This document shows, piece after piece, positions 47,073-55,901 of a DNA stretch of 64,000 bases (the stretch's first letter is position 1; every line of letters starts with the position of its first letter). The notes under the pieces are model-generated. The model was given only the letters and a program-made list of their open reading frames with translations, was not told the origin of the DNA and ran no database searches. This stretch comes from Bacteroidota bacterium (lineage in GTDB: Bacteria; Bacteroidota; Bacteroidia; Chitinophagales; Saprospiraceae). The stretch lies in NCBI GenBank assembly GCA_030147525.1, contig JASBVF010000056.1, positions 1 through 64,000 of the forward strand, read 5' to 3'. A program made the position numbers and the translations under genes.

Positions 47073-48949
47073 AATTCCTGTTTTATCCGCTCCAAAATAT
47101 TCCTCGGTTTCAACGGCTGCCCGTGTACATTCGAGAAGCAGTCGATATCCACCAGCGTGCGGGCCCGGAGTATCCAGGCGAGCTGGGAGTAGCGGCGGTT
47201 TTCTTCGGTGATGAGCGGCGCATTGGGGTCGTCGCTGTAATTGATTTCGACGGTCATCACTTTTTTGAAACGTTTAAAAATATCCTTCAGCCCCGGCTCA
47301 AACGGACTGAGAAAGCGCAGATGGACAGACGAAACTTTACCGCCCAGTTCCCTGGCCCGCTCGACGGCTTCCTCGATGGCGCCACGGGTACTGCCCCAAC
47401 CGACGAGCAGCAGGTCGCCCTCCTCGTCGCCGTAAACTTTCGGCGGCTTCAGCGTGCGGCTGAAGGCGGCGATTTTGCGGCTGCGCATCTCGGTGCTTTT
47501 CTGGTTGACTTCCGGGAGGTAGGAAACCTGCCCTTTGGTGTTATGGGTCAGGCCCGTCAGCGTGAATTCACCACCTTTCTGGCCGGGGATGGGACGCTTG
47601 CTGAGCCCCGTTTCTTCATCCCAGGCGAAGGGGGTGACGCCCTCCTTCCAGGGACTTTGGTCGATGGGCGGGGCCATCCACTCGGCTTTGAGTTTTGGCT
47701 TCACAAATGGCTGTACGCCGGTGGCCAAATTCGAGTCAGAGAGCAGGAAGACCGGGGTACGGAAGGCATCTGCAATCTGCCGTGCGACGATGGTAAACTG
47801 GAAGCACTCCTCAATGGTGGAGGGAGCGATGACGATTTTGGGCGCATCGCCCGCTGCTCCGTAGAGTACGGCGAGCAAGTCGCCCTGTTCAATTTTAGTC
47901 GGCATACCGGTGGAAGGGCCACCCCGCTGCACGTCGATGATGAGCAGGGGCACTTCGGCCATCACGGACAGGCCGATGAATTCCGTTTTTAAAGCAAGTC
48001 CCGGACCGGAAGTAACAGTCAGCGCCGTTTTACCGGAATACGACGAGCCGATGGCAAAGCCGATGGCGGCGATTTCATCCTCCGCCTGGTGTACGAGTCC
48101 GCCTGCTTTTTCAAACGCCTCGGCCAGCATGTGGGAAACGGAAGTCGCCGGGGTGATGGGGTACATCGAACAGACCTCCACGCCGGCAGCCATTGCGCCG
48201 AAGGCGAAAGCCTCGTTGCCGTTCATCACCACGAGTTCCTTTTCGCTTGGGATGGAGGGAATTTCAAATTGAAAATCGAGGTTCTCGGCAGCCCAGGCGT
48301 GGCCTGCATGCAGCAGGTTGATGTTGGAATCGACGACGGCCTGCGATTTTTTTCGGAATGTATGCCGGATTTGGTCTTCAGCGATATTCAAATCCCGCAT
48401 GTAGATGTAGCAGAGCATGCCGAGCACCCACATGTTTTTACCCCGTTTGGGGTCAGGCACGAGTTTGAGGCACTCCTCCGCCATGGGGATTTCATATACG
48501 ACGTAGCCTCTGTTTTTGAAATCGGCAATCGCCTTTTCGTAGCTCTCCTTCACCGTGGGGTCGTCGTGCTGTGCCCAGGCGCTCTCGATGAGAATTTTGG
48601 TGCCCGGTTTGAAGGCGTGCTGCTCGATTCGGGAGTAAGGGCACACCTCATTGAAAGCCACCACGAGGTCGGCTTCGTCGCCGGCATTGGTGATTTCCTT
48701 GGAGCCGATGCGGATGCGAATGCCGGAAGTACTCTGGATGGTACGGGGCGGCGGCTCGATGTCTGAGGGGATGATTTCGACGGTCCAGACGCCGTTGCCC
48801 ATTTTGGCGCTCATGGAGGCGAAACTGGTTCCTGCCTTTTGGGCGCCCTCGCCGGAGTCGGCAACGATTTCGACGATGTGGCGGGAAATAACCTGCTTGC
48901 CGGTTTTGTTGGGCGCAGGTTTGACCAATGTATCGGTGAGATTTTCCAT
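47054..48949 (-). CDS. korA: 2-oxoacid:ferredoxin oxidoreductase subunit alpha (gamma-alpha fusion)
   Basis: A 631-residue fusion. Residues ~20-215 are the gamma domain (IVADSGEGAQKAGTSFASMS, PGTKILIESAWA), and ~235-625 the alpha/PFOR domains: GNEAFAFGAMAAGVEVCSMYPITPATSVSH (read in two parts, around 245-275), TVTSGPGLALKTEF, DVQRGGPSTGMPTK and, at the C terminus, GDLLLVGWGSTRGAIEEAVE. The YPITP motif and QRGGPSTG loop are typical of the KorA family. It is the first gene of the kor-rnf run, starting about 290 bp from the mechanosensitive-channel stop, and probably defines the main promoter region. Confidence 0.92.
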   Translation of the reverse strand: MENLTDTLVKPAPNKTGKQVISRHIVEIVADSGEGAQKAGTSFASMSAKMGNGVWTVEIIPSDIEPPPRTIQSTSGIRIRIGSKEITNAGDEADLVVAFNEVCPYSRIEQHAFKPGTKILIESAWAQHDDPTVKESYEKAIADFKNRGYVVYEIPMAEECLKLVPDPKRGKNMWVLGMLCYIYMRDLNIAEDQIRHTFRKKSQAVVDSNINLLHAGHAWAAENLDFQFEIPSIPSEKELVVMNGNEAFAFGAMAAGVEVCSMYPITPATSVSHMLAEAFEKAGGLVHQAEDEIAAIGFAIGSSYSGKTALTVTSGPGLALKTEFIGLSVMAEVPLLIIDVQRGGPSTGMPTKIEQGDLLAVLYGAAGDAPKIVIAPSTIEECFQFTIVARQIADAFRTPVFLLSDSNLATGVQPFVKPKLKAEWMAPPIDQSPWKEGVTPFAWDEETGLSKRPIPGQKGGEFTLTGLTHNTKGQVSYLPEVNQKSTEMRSRKIAAFSRTLKPPKVYGDEEGDLLLVGWGSTRGAIEEAVERARELGGKVSSVHLRFLSPFEPGLKDIFKRFKKVMTVEINYSDDPNAPLITEENRRYSQLAWILRARTLVDIDCFSNVHGQPLKPRNILERIKQELSELVN

Positions 48950-49237
48950 CCTTGCAATGTGGAAGCGGCGAATTGGTGCATTGAAAATTGGTGGTTAAAA
49001 GCAGCCATCGATTCCCAATCTCAACAATTTCAACCTGTTACAAATTTGGCGAAGCAAAAAAATGACAGATTTTTCTAATCGTCTTCTTTCAAATTTTGCT
49101 TCAAAAATTCGGGTAAAAATTGAATTTTTCCGCAGGTGTACAAATGATAGAAATCAGTGGAAGGGGTGACCAAAATCAGGGGGCAGGAGCGCCCGGATGG
49201 TTAAATGCAGACTTTTTTCAGACGATGGATTGTACGT

Positions 49238-50275
49238 TCAAGGCTTAGAATCTTGGGTTGTTTCGGCGATAGCCTGCTGAAGTTGTCCGATATAATTTTT
49301 GGTTTTGGTCAATCGGCCTTCAAGTAGCTGGCGGCGGCCGGGGTCGGTGCAATTCTCAATTTCCTTTTCAATTTCGGTCATACTGGCTTTCATTCTTTCG
49401 ATCACTTCCTTTTTCTTTTCCACAGAACCTGCCTGTTTCGCTTCATCGAAGGTGATGTCTTCCAGGTATTTTTGCCTGACCTCTTTTTTTACCCGTTCTT
49501 TTTGGGGAATAAAAACCTGATCGTTTACCTGCCGCTGATTCATGAAGGTAGGGGAAACAATTTCGATGCCCAATTCGTGAAGGGCATCGAGTACCGATTC
49601 GTTGAGACTGGAACGTGCGGAAAGCAGCTTATCCGTTTCTTTGAGTATCCCCATCACCCGGTAAACGACGGAAAAATCGCCCAGGCTGATGACATGCACA
49701 AAGTAAGGCTCCTGTACAAATTCGGCGGCCTTGGCCGCTTTTTCGAGACATTCCCTGATTTTATGACGGGAAACATCGTAGCCCAGCGAAACCTCCGTTG
49801 AAATCACCGTCCCTTTTTCCCGCATCACCTCCACCGGATTTGTGGTCAGGTACAAGTTGGGGAGCGTGGTCATGCCCCGGTTTTCAACCTGAATTTTGAC
49901 GTGAAAAGGCCCCTGATCCGATACCTGACCGAAGTAATCATTAACCTTGATGAAATCTCCCGGTTTGATACTGCCCACGCTTCTGATCATCATGCCCGCC
50001 AGCGCATTGCCCAAAAAAGTGGTGGAACTAAGTGCAAATGCCCCACTGATGAGCAGGCCCAGCAACCCAAGAATTTTCTCCCGCTGGCTGTCCTCCAGTC
50101 CGGGTACAAACAACACCAGAATAGCAATGGCCAGAATCAGTCCGATGAAAACAGCGGCTACTTTTACGAGGGCATTTTTTTGATCTTTTAAAATACGGTG
50201 GAAGAGGTAGTTCGCAGCAATAAACGCAAGTGCAATGGCGATAAAGACGATGGCAAAAATGTAAGGCTGTTTCAT
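49238..50275 (-). CDS. MscS-type mechanosensitive ion channel
   Basis: A 345-residue protein with three N-terminal membrane helices, the third being the pore-lining MscS-like segment (LLISGAFALSSTTFLGNALAGM). The beta domain follows (GSIKPGDFIKVNDYFGQVSD, GMTTLPNLYLTTNPVEVM). The C-terminal ~90 residues form a charged coiled coil (KKEVIERMKASMTEIEKEIE). It should release osmolytes on hypo-osmotic shock. It is separated from korA by ~290 bp in which I see no gene, and runs in the same direction, 44 bp after the CaiB gene. Confidence 0.85.
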   Translation of the reverse strand: MKQPYIFAIVFIAIALAFIAANYLFHRILKDQKNALVKVAAVFIGLILAIAILVLFVPGLEDSQREKILGLLGLLISGAFALSSTTFLGNALAGMMIRSVGSIKPGDFIKVNDYFGQVSDQGPFHVKIQVENRGMTTLPNLYLTTNPVEVMREKGTVISTEVSLGYDVSRHKIRECLEKAAKAAEFVQEPYFVHVISLGDFSVVYRVMGILKETDKLLSARSSLNESVLDALHELGIEIVSPTFMNQRQVNDQVFIPQKERVKKEVRQKYLEDITFDEAKQAGSVEKKKEVIERMKASMTEIEKEIENCTDPGRRQLLEGRLTKTKNYIGQLQQAIAETTQDSKP

Positions 50276-50319
50276 GTGAAGCTGTTGGACAGGGCAACCT
50301 GGCCACCCCGGAATTGATA

Positions 50320-51393
50320 TTACCTGATTTCAAAAACCGCTGTCCGCACCCGCCTGCTCACGCCTCCATCCGGCAGCGGTTCTTCCAAAATTAGGTTTTT
50401 TGCCGCAGGAATTTCAAAAACCTCCTCCAAATTCCGGATCGGGGCCACCGGCACCTGCAACTCGTGGCAGCGCTCAAGTATCTTCTCCGCAGTCATTTTT
50501 TGAAAGGCTGGCATCAGTTTTTCATTCAAAACCGCCCGGTTCGACAGGCGCAGGGTGTTTGTTTTAAAACGCTCATCTTCAGCTATTTCCGGCACACTGA
50601 GGATTTCACAAAGTTCCCGGAACTGCTTCTCCGTTCCCGTGGCGAGGATGATCGGCTTGTTGTCATTTGTGTAAAATATTTCACCGTAAGGCGCAATGTT
50701 CGGGTGCTGGCTGCCCATGCGCTGTGGCAGGTGGGCCACGTTGAGCCAGTTGGCCGCCTGGTTAGCGAGTGAAGCAACGCCGGCATCGAACAGCGAAACG
50801 GTGACCTCACTCCCCTCCCCCGTCCGTTCCCGCTGAAGCAGTGCGACGAGAATTCCCTCCTTCAGCTGATGCGCAGCCAGGATGTCCATGAGCGCAACGG
50901 GCATTTTCACGGGCGGGCCGCCGGGTTCGCCGTTCATGAACATCCAGCCGGTTTCGGCCTGAATGGCCACGTCGAAGCCGGGGCGCAGGTCATCTTCGCC
51001 GTAGGCGGAAATGCTGGCGTAGATCAGGCGGGGGTTGCAATCACGCAGGGAGCGGCAGTCGAGGCCGAGTTTTTCGGCGGAGCCAGGCTTAAAATTGGCG
51101 ATGACTACGTCGGCGTTTTTCACCAAATCAATCAACTGCGCCCGGTCCTCCGCTTTTGTTAAATCCATAAAAATGTGGCGTTTGTGCCAATTCACGGAGT
51201 GGAAGTAGGCCGAGGTGGGGCTGTCCTTATCTTCCTGCGGCAGCTTCCAGTGGCGGGTAGTGTCGCCGCCGGTTCGGCTGTTTTCGACCTTGATGACTTC
51301 AGCGCCGAGTTCGGCGAAGAACATACCCACAGCCGGACCGGCGAGCACACTGGCGAGCTCGATGACTTTGAGATTATTAAAAAAAGAATGCAT
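50320..51393 (-). CDS. CaiB/BaiF (family III) CoA-transferase
   Basis: The start MHSFFNNLKVIELASVLAGP at 51393 matches the usual family start; an in-frame ATG three codons upstream is possible, and longer readings run into the preceding gene. The ~357-residue product has the family III signatures: AGPAVGMFFAELGAEVIKVE, SVNWHKRHIFMDL, DVVIANFKPGSAEKLGL and FDVAIQAETGWM. The Asp in the last segment aligns with the catalytic aspartate. It transfers CoA between acyl groups through an anhydride intermediate. The substrate is unknown. Confidence 0.88.
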   Translation of the reverse strand: MHSFFNNLKVIELASVLAGPAVGMFFAELGAEVIKVENSRTGGDTTRHWKLPQEDKDSPTSAYFHSVNWHKRHIFMDLTKAEDRAQLIDLVKNADVVIANFKPGSAEKLGLDCRSLRDCNPRLIYASISAYGEDDLRPGFDVAIQAETGWMFMNGEPGGPPVKMPVALMDILAAHQLKEGILVALLQRERTGEGSEVTVSLFDAGVASLANQAANWLNVAHLPQRMGSQHPNIAPYGEIFYTNDNKPIILATGTEKQFRELCEILSVPEIAEDERFKTNTLRLSNRAVLNEKLMPAFQKMTAEKILERCHELQVPVAPIRNLEEVFEIPAAKNLILEEPLPDGGVSRRVRTAVFEIR

Positions 51394-51451
51394 GCGCCGC
51401 ATATTGTTTTGAAGTAAAATACACGGCGTGAAGATAGCGGTTTTGACCACA

Positions 51452-53179
51452 CTACTTTGAATACCGGTAATCAACCGGCACCCCGCCAGCCATCAGCATC
51501 CCGTCGGAAACTTCGAAGGTGTTGCCTTCCGGAATATAAACCAGCAGCCTTGCAGCATTAGCGGGCAAGTCAACAGCTACGTTGCCTTTTACTCCCCTTT
51601 TCAGAATGGTGCGGCTGACGGCATCGTAGATGTCGACAGCCTGGCTGCCCACCTCCGTTGTGATCGATTTCACCTCCGGATAGGGATTGTAAAACAGGAA
51701 AGTCGGGTATGCCCCGGATTGCATGAACATATCCGTAGCCAGACAGTCGATCCGCAGGATGCGCTCCACATTCGTTGGTTCAATCAGCGCACCGAAAATA
51801 CCGGCATGTCCACTGCCGTAAACCGAAAACATCGTTTCCGGAGGCATGCCTTCCGCCCAAAGCGGACCGTCGCCCTGCGCAAACGGCGTGATGCCTTTAA
51901 ACTCCGGATAAATGGATTCCTTGATCAACCCCTCGTAGGCAATGAGGTTTTTGGTGATCGCTTTTTTATCCGGAAGCGCCTGCAGGGAGTCCGGAATGTC
52001 ATACGGATAAAACAGGCGGGCAGCATTGGCGGCATTGAGCATCCACTTACCGACGGCCCGTGCGTAGCGCTGGTCGTAGCGAACCATCGGCGCAAGTGGC
52101 CAGGCCAGGTCGAACGTATTCATCAAAAAGCCGTAGCCACCATTGTGCACTGTGCTGCCGGCAATGCCGCTCACGTCGTAACCGCCCCAGTTACCCACAA
52201 CTACGCCCCAGCCTTCCCGGCCCACGGCATCGCCGTCGAAGGTCCAGTTCATGAATTTCTGCACCTCGTAATCGCCATTTTGTTCGGCATTGAGGCGAGC
52301 AGCCATGTAGGCGCCAAAAGGCATAAACATTTCGTAGTTGCGATTTTCCGGCAGGTCGTGCAATACTTTCAATGCGTGACGGGCTGCCTTCAGGTATTTT
52401 TCATCACCATATTTCTGGTAGGCAGCGTAAAGAATAAAAGCATAACCGGCTGCTACATCCTCCTGGGCAGGGATGTGGTTCTTTCCGGGGGTCATGTTTT
52501 TAAAATCAAAATAAGAATAGCTGTAGCTGTCACCCAGAATGGAGTCAGATTTATAAAACTGGTCGGCAATTGTGAGCATGATATCATTCACTACCTCCTC
52601 CTGGGGGTAGTAGTGGCCAATGGCATAGAACAGTACATTGTTGAAGACATCGTACCAGTAGTCGTTGCCATATCCGCCGCCGATATGGGCGCTTTTGTTG
52701 GTGAAATTCTGAATGATATTCCAACCATTGTCCTTGTTGAAATAATTAGCGAGCATGCCCACGTAATTATGGCCGTTCTGGTTGCTTTTGTCAATACCAA
52801 TGAGCGTTGCGCCCAGCACGGCGCCCTGCGCACCCAGGGCCTCATGGTTTTGGCCACCGTTAACGGAAGGCCCCTCCCGTACATCGCCGATGGCAGTGTA
52901 CAAACCGAAAGTGGTTTGATCAAAATTATGGCCGGAGGAATCGAGCCAGATCAGGGGCAAAAAAGGCCCCTCCGCCTCAAAATCAAAGGCAAAACGGTCG
53001 AAATCCAGCGCCGTCTGCCGCCAGTCTTTCAGTTGATAGGGTTCGGGCAGGTTAGGCATGGCCTCGATGCGCTGCACCGCTACCTGTTCCACGGGCTTGC
53101 CCGAGGGTTCAAACTGATTAGACTTGCAGCCGAACAGGCTGATCGAAAACAAAAACCAAGCGATAAAATTTCTGGTCAT
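51452..53179 (-). CDS. Lipoprotein of uncharacterised glycan-locus family
   Basis: A 575-residue lipoprotein (signal ending LFGC, Cys18). It is homologous over its whole length to the N-terminal ~540 residues of the T9SS protein at 60059-63166: GGYGNDYWYDVFNNVLFY matches SSGNDWWYDMMPNIFFY, GWGVVVGNWGGYDVSGIAGS matches GWGAIVGKWGGFDVHGLIGE, and APMVRYDQRYARAVGKWMLN matches APMVRYDKRFARAIGKWMLN. The helical first part suggests an (alpha/alpha)-barrel, followed by a beta domain. I cannot assign a CAZy family. The locus context makes a polysaccharide-degrading role likely. A shared upstream element lies at 53211-53300. Confidence 0.65.
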   Translation of the reverse strand: MTRNFIAWFLFSISLFGCKSNQFEPSGKPVEQVAVQRIEAMPNLPEPYQLKDWRQTALDFDRFAFDFEAEGPFLPLIWLDSSGHNFDQTTFGLYTAIGDVREGPSVNGGQNHEALGAQGAVLGATLIGIDKSNQNGHNYVGMLANYFNKDNGWNIIQNFTNKSAHIGGGYGNDYWYDVFNNVLFYAIGHYYPQEEVVNDIMLTIADQFYKSDSILGDSYSYSYFDFKNMTPGKNHIPAQEDVAAGYAFILYAAYQKYGDEKYLKAARHALKVLHDLPENRNYEMFMPFGAYMAARLNAEQNGDYEVQKFMNWTFDGDAVGREGWGVVVGNWGGYDVSGIAGSTVHNGGYGFLMNTFDLAWPLAPMVRYDQRYARAVGKWMLNAANAARLFYPYDIPDSLQALPDKKAITKNLIAYEGLIKESIYPEFKGITPFAQGDGPLWAEGMPPETMFSVYGSGHAGIFGALIEPTNVERILRIDCLATDMFMQSGAYPTFLFYNPYPEVKSITTEVGSQAVDIYDAVSRTILKRGVKGNVAVDLPANAARLLVYIPEGNTFEVSDGMLMAGGVPVDYRYSK

Positions 53180-53210
53180 GGTTGTCTATTCTTAAAATGA
53201 TTATACCCGA

Positions 53211-53300
53211 AGAAAAGTGGTTTGCGAAAATGGACGACTTTAAACAATTGAAAATCAGTCTGTTTGCCTACTGGCCTACTCGCAAACTGGCCTACTCTGG
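53211..53300 (-). promoter_or_regulatory. Upstream element, copy 2 (shared with 352-437)
   Basis: Read on the minus strand, this is the 90%-identical partner of 352-401, with the shared TTTCGCAAACCAC block nearer the gene. It lies about 30-120 bp upstream of the lipoprotein start, where a promoter region is expected. Confidence 0.5.
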
Positions 53301-53329
53301 GTATAGAATGAAGTGTCAAAAAAATTAAG

Positions 53330-54613
53330 TTACTGCACTGGTCCGCCTACCGCTTCCGCAGCCTGCAAATCACTGGCAGCAGGTTCGTGCCAATACTGGT
53401 CTTTCAGAATGGATTTTGCCACCGGAATGGATAGCAACTGCACCAGCGCAATCACCAGCAAGGCGTAGCGCAGGGCCACATCCTCATTCACGTAGCGGGC
53501 CAGGCCGATGAACAAACCGCAACCCACCAGCCTGCCGAGGTAGAGCCCCAGCTCATGGTTGAAAATATAGGAAAATTCGTTGCGCTTCTCTTTCGCCGCC
53601 ACCACGTCGATAACGCCCAGCTGAATAGGGAAATAGGCCAGGTCGAGCAAAGGCCTGGCAAAAATGAGACAGGCAACAAAGAAAATTGCTCCAAACATCG
53701 AGTACAGCCCCGCATTGGCCAGGGCTCCTAAAGCGAAGAACAACAGCCCTCCCGTGAAAATGGCCAGCCGGTGTTCGGGCTTTGCCATGCGGCCCAGTAA
53801 GTACAGCATGATGGCCGACAGAAATGCCCCGACGGACTGGATGATACCAAGGGAGCCTTCCTCGCCAACCAGTTTCAGGATCAGCATCACCGGAGCGGTG
53901 ACGATGTAGCCCTGGGCGATGCCTTTCAGGGCAGCCAGTTTGAGCATTTTCCGCCAGAGCGGATGGAATTTTAAAAACAGAAATGGCGCCTTCTTCGGGT
54001 TGCTGAACTTGCCCCGGTGAACGACAATAGAGGCAGCAATCGTCAGAACGTAAACAAAGCCGGTCAGGATGTAATAGGCCATGTTCACGTTTCCGCCGAA
54101 CCAGCCTTCTTTCTGCGTTGTGGCAATGAACACACCGGCACAAAACGGCACCAGGATCGCCGTGATGGTATAGAAAAACGATTCCAGTCCGTAGTAGTAA
54201 TTCCGGTTGTCATCCCTTGTGGTATTGAGCGCCAGAAAATCCCGGTTGGCCCAGAAAAACCCGTAGGAAACCCCCATGATCAACCCAGCCAGAAATACGC
54301 CCAGCGTATCGAGTTCACTGAGCATCATCATCACCGTCATGGACACGCCGCTCAGCAGCATACCGAAAGAATACACCCTGGAAATGTGGACCTTGTTAAG
54401 CAAAAAACCATTGAGCATGAAAGTAGCAGGAATACCTGTGTAAAGCGCCAGCTGAAACACCACCACCAGACTGAGATCTGAGGAATTCCGCATGATGTAG
54501 GCGCCGATAAACAACTCGATAATGGGCAACACCAGCGAATAAATCAGGTTGGTCAGCAACAGCATGCGCATGCTGAAGGGATGTGATCGGAAGAATCTTA
54601 ATTCTGATAACAT
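53330..54613 (-). CDS. MFS transporter
   Basis: A 427-residue membrane protein with twelve predicted helices. MGVSYGFFWANRDFLALNTT is the loop 4-5 region, HRGKFSNPKKAPFLFLK the central cytoplasmic loop, and YLLGRMAKPEHR matches the loop 8-9 position. The organisation is that of a major facilitator symporter. Its place next to GH130 and the SusD-linked genes suggests uptake of a mannose-containing di- or oligosaccharide into the cytoplasm. Confidence 0.8.
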   Translation of the reverse strand: MLSELRFFRSHPFSMRMLLLTNLIYSLVLPIIELFIGAYIMRNSSDLSLVVVFQLALYTGIPATFMLNGFLLNKVHISRVYSFGMLLSGVSMTVMMMLSELDTLGVFLAGLIMGVSYGFFWANRDFLALNTTRDDNRNYYYGLESFFYTITAILVPFCAGVFIATTQKEGWFGGNVNMAYYILTGFVYVLTIAASIVVHRGKFSNPKKAPFLFLKFHPLWRKMLKLAALKGIAQGYIVTAPVMLILKLVGEEGSLGIIQSVGAFLSAIMLYLLGRMAKPEHRLAIFTGGLLFFALGALANAGLYSMFGAIFFVACLIFARPLLDLAYFPIQLGVIDVVAAKEKRNEFSYIFNHELGLYLGRLVGCGLFIGLARYVNEDVALRYALLVIALVQLLSIPVAKSILKDQYWHEPAASDLQAAEAVGGPVQ

Positions 54614-54710
54614 AAGTTAAAAATGATGCGGCCAAACTTTTCCCGAGCTATCGACGATACCCCGGGCAAAGGAAGCCAGGCTGTTACTATCCGGATTATG
54701 TTCAATTATT

Positions 54711-55763
54711 TCAGGCTGAAACCCTCAGGCTGGCCAAAATGCCCTTGACCGAAAGTTTTGCGCCACAGATAACTTCGTCTGAGGCGCCATAGTACATCGT
54801 AATTTCATCCCCGTTCACGAGGTGGCCGTTGGTAAAAACCACGTTGCCGAAAAAGCCGGTTTGTTCGTAAGGGGCTACTGGTTCGAGGAGTGGTTCAGAG
54901 GAGCGGGCGAGTACCTTCCAGGGTTTTTTCAGATCGAGCAGCACAGCTCCGAGGCAATACCGGTGATTGGCATCAGCACCGTGGTAAATTTCCAGCCACC
55001 CTTCCGATGTTTTGATGGGAGCTGCGCCTGCGCCCACCCGTGCGCTGTCCCACATGCCGGGCCGGGTTTGAAGGATGCAACGGTGGTCTCCCCAGTGTGT
55101 AAGGTTTTCTGATTCGGCGATCCAGATAAAATTCCCGCCTAAATCTACACCCGAAGGGCGATGCAGACAGTAATATTTCCCATCTATTTTTTCTTCGAAC
55201 AAAGCACAGTCTTTGTTGTGGGGCGGCAGAATCATTCCTGCCCGGTCGATGTGTTGCCAATCCTTCGTTCGCATCAGCCCCACGCCGACGCCGCAGGCCG
55301 AAACCTGCGTGTAAGTAAGGTAATATTCGCCATCTATGAAACTAACCCGGCAATCCTCGATGCCAAAAGTTTCCAACGGCCCGGCGCCAAACAAACGGGT
55401 CAAAGCCGGGCTATCCGGTTCGTAAAAATGTATGTCGTCATCGCTACACATCAGGCGCAGGTGCGAAATCGTTGAGAGGTAAGTCGTGTTATTGTACTTC
55501 ACCAAACGGGCGTCGGAAAGGTCGAGCCCCGGGTGGCCTTTTTCAAATTCAAGAATGTTAAAAGTGCCATCCTCATTCAGCACGGGGAAGGAAATAATAC
55601 CTTCCCGCTGGGCCGGGCGTTCAGCGACCCTGAGTATTAGCCAGGTTTTACCCTGAAAAGAAAATACGCCGGGATTGAGAACACAATTCACTTCCAGCCC
55701 CGGATGGCTGGGTGATATATCGCGGGTGCTCAAAATTGGATTTTGGTCAAACCTTGTTGTCAT
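54711..55763 (-). CDS. GH130 family glycoside phosphorylase/hydrolase
   Basis: The start MTTRFDQNPILSTRDISPSH at 55763 fits the family; the longer reading adds an unrelated N terminus. The ~350-residue product is a five-bladed beta-propeller of GH130. Features are NPGVFSFQGKTWLILRVAER, DARLVKYNNTTYLSTISH, GIEDCRVSFIDGEYYLTYT with the catalytic Asp137 in the E-D-x-R motif, and GHLVNGDEITMYYGASD near the C terminus. Members phosphorolyse or hydrolyse beta-mannosides. No signal peptide is seen, so it is cytoplasmic, downstream of the MFS importer. Confidence 0.88.
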   Translation of the reverse strand: MTTRFDQNPILSTRDISPSHPGLEVNCVLNPGVFSFQGKTWLILRVAERPAQREGIISFPVLNEDGTFNILEFEKGHPGLDLSDARLVKYNNTTYLSTISHLRLMCSDDDIHFYEPDSPALTRLFGAGPLETFGIEDCRVSFIDGEYYLTYTQVSACGVGVGLMRTKDWQHIDRAGMILPPHNKDCALFEEKIDGKYYCLHRPSGVDLGGNFIWIAESENLTHWGDHRCILQTRPGMWDSARVGAGAAPIKTSEGWLEIYHGADANHRYCLGAVLLDLKKPWKVLARSSEPLLEPVAPYEQTGFFGNVVFTNGHLVNGDEITMYYGASDEVICGAKLSVKGILASLRVSA

Positions 55764-55857
55764 AACAACCGCTCTTGCTGAGTTAAGAAATAAACCTCCC
55801 GTTTCACCGAAGCAAGGCACGGTGAGGAGATGGATTTTAAAAAATGAAAGAGAAAAA

Positions 55858-55888
55858 TTCACCGGGCAGATAAGACCCGCCCGGTGAA
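55858..55888. terminator. Terminator after the LamG gene
   Basis: TTCACCGGGC and GCCCGGTGAA form a 10-bp stem just past the stop of the 1364-residue gene. On the minus strand it is followed by a T-rich stretch (GAATTTTTCTCTTTC). Confidence 0.7.
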
Positions 55889-55901
55889 AAGGTGATGTTT
55901 T

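Noticed and set aside
51719-53200. A 493-codon plus-strand open frame
   Set aside because: Antisense to the 575-residue lipoprotein, which has a signal peptide and a paralogue in the same locus. The antisense product has neither.
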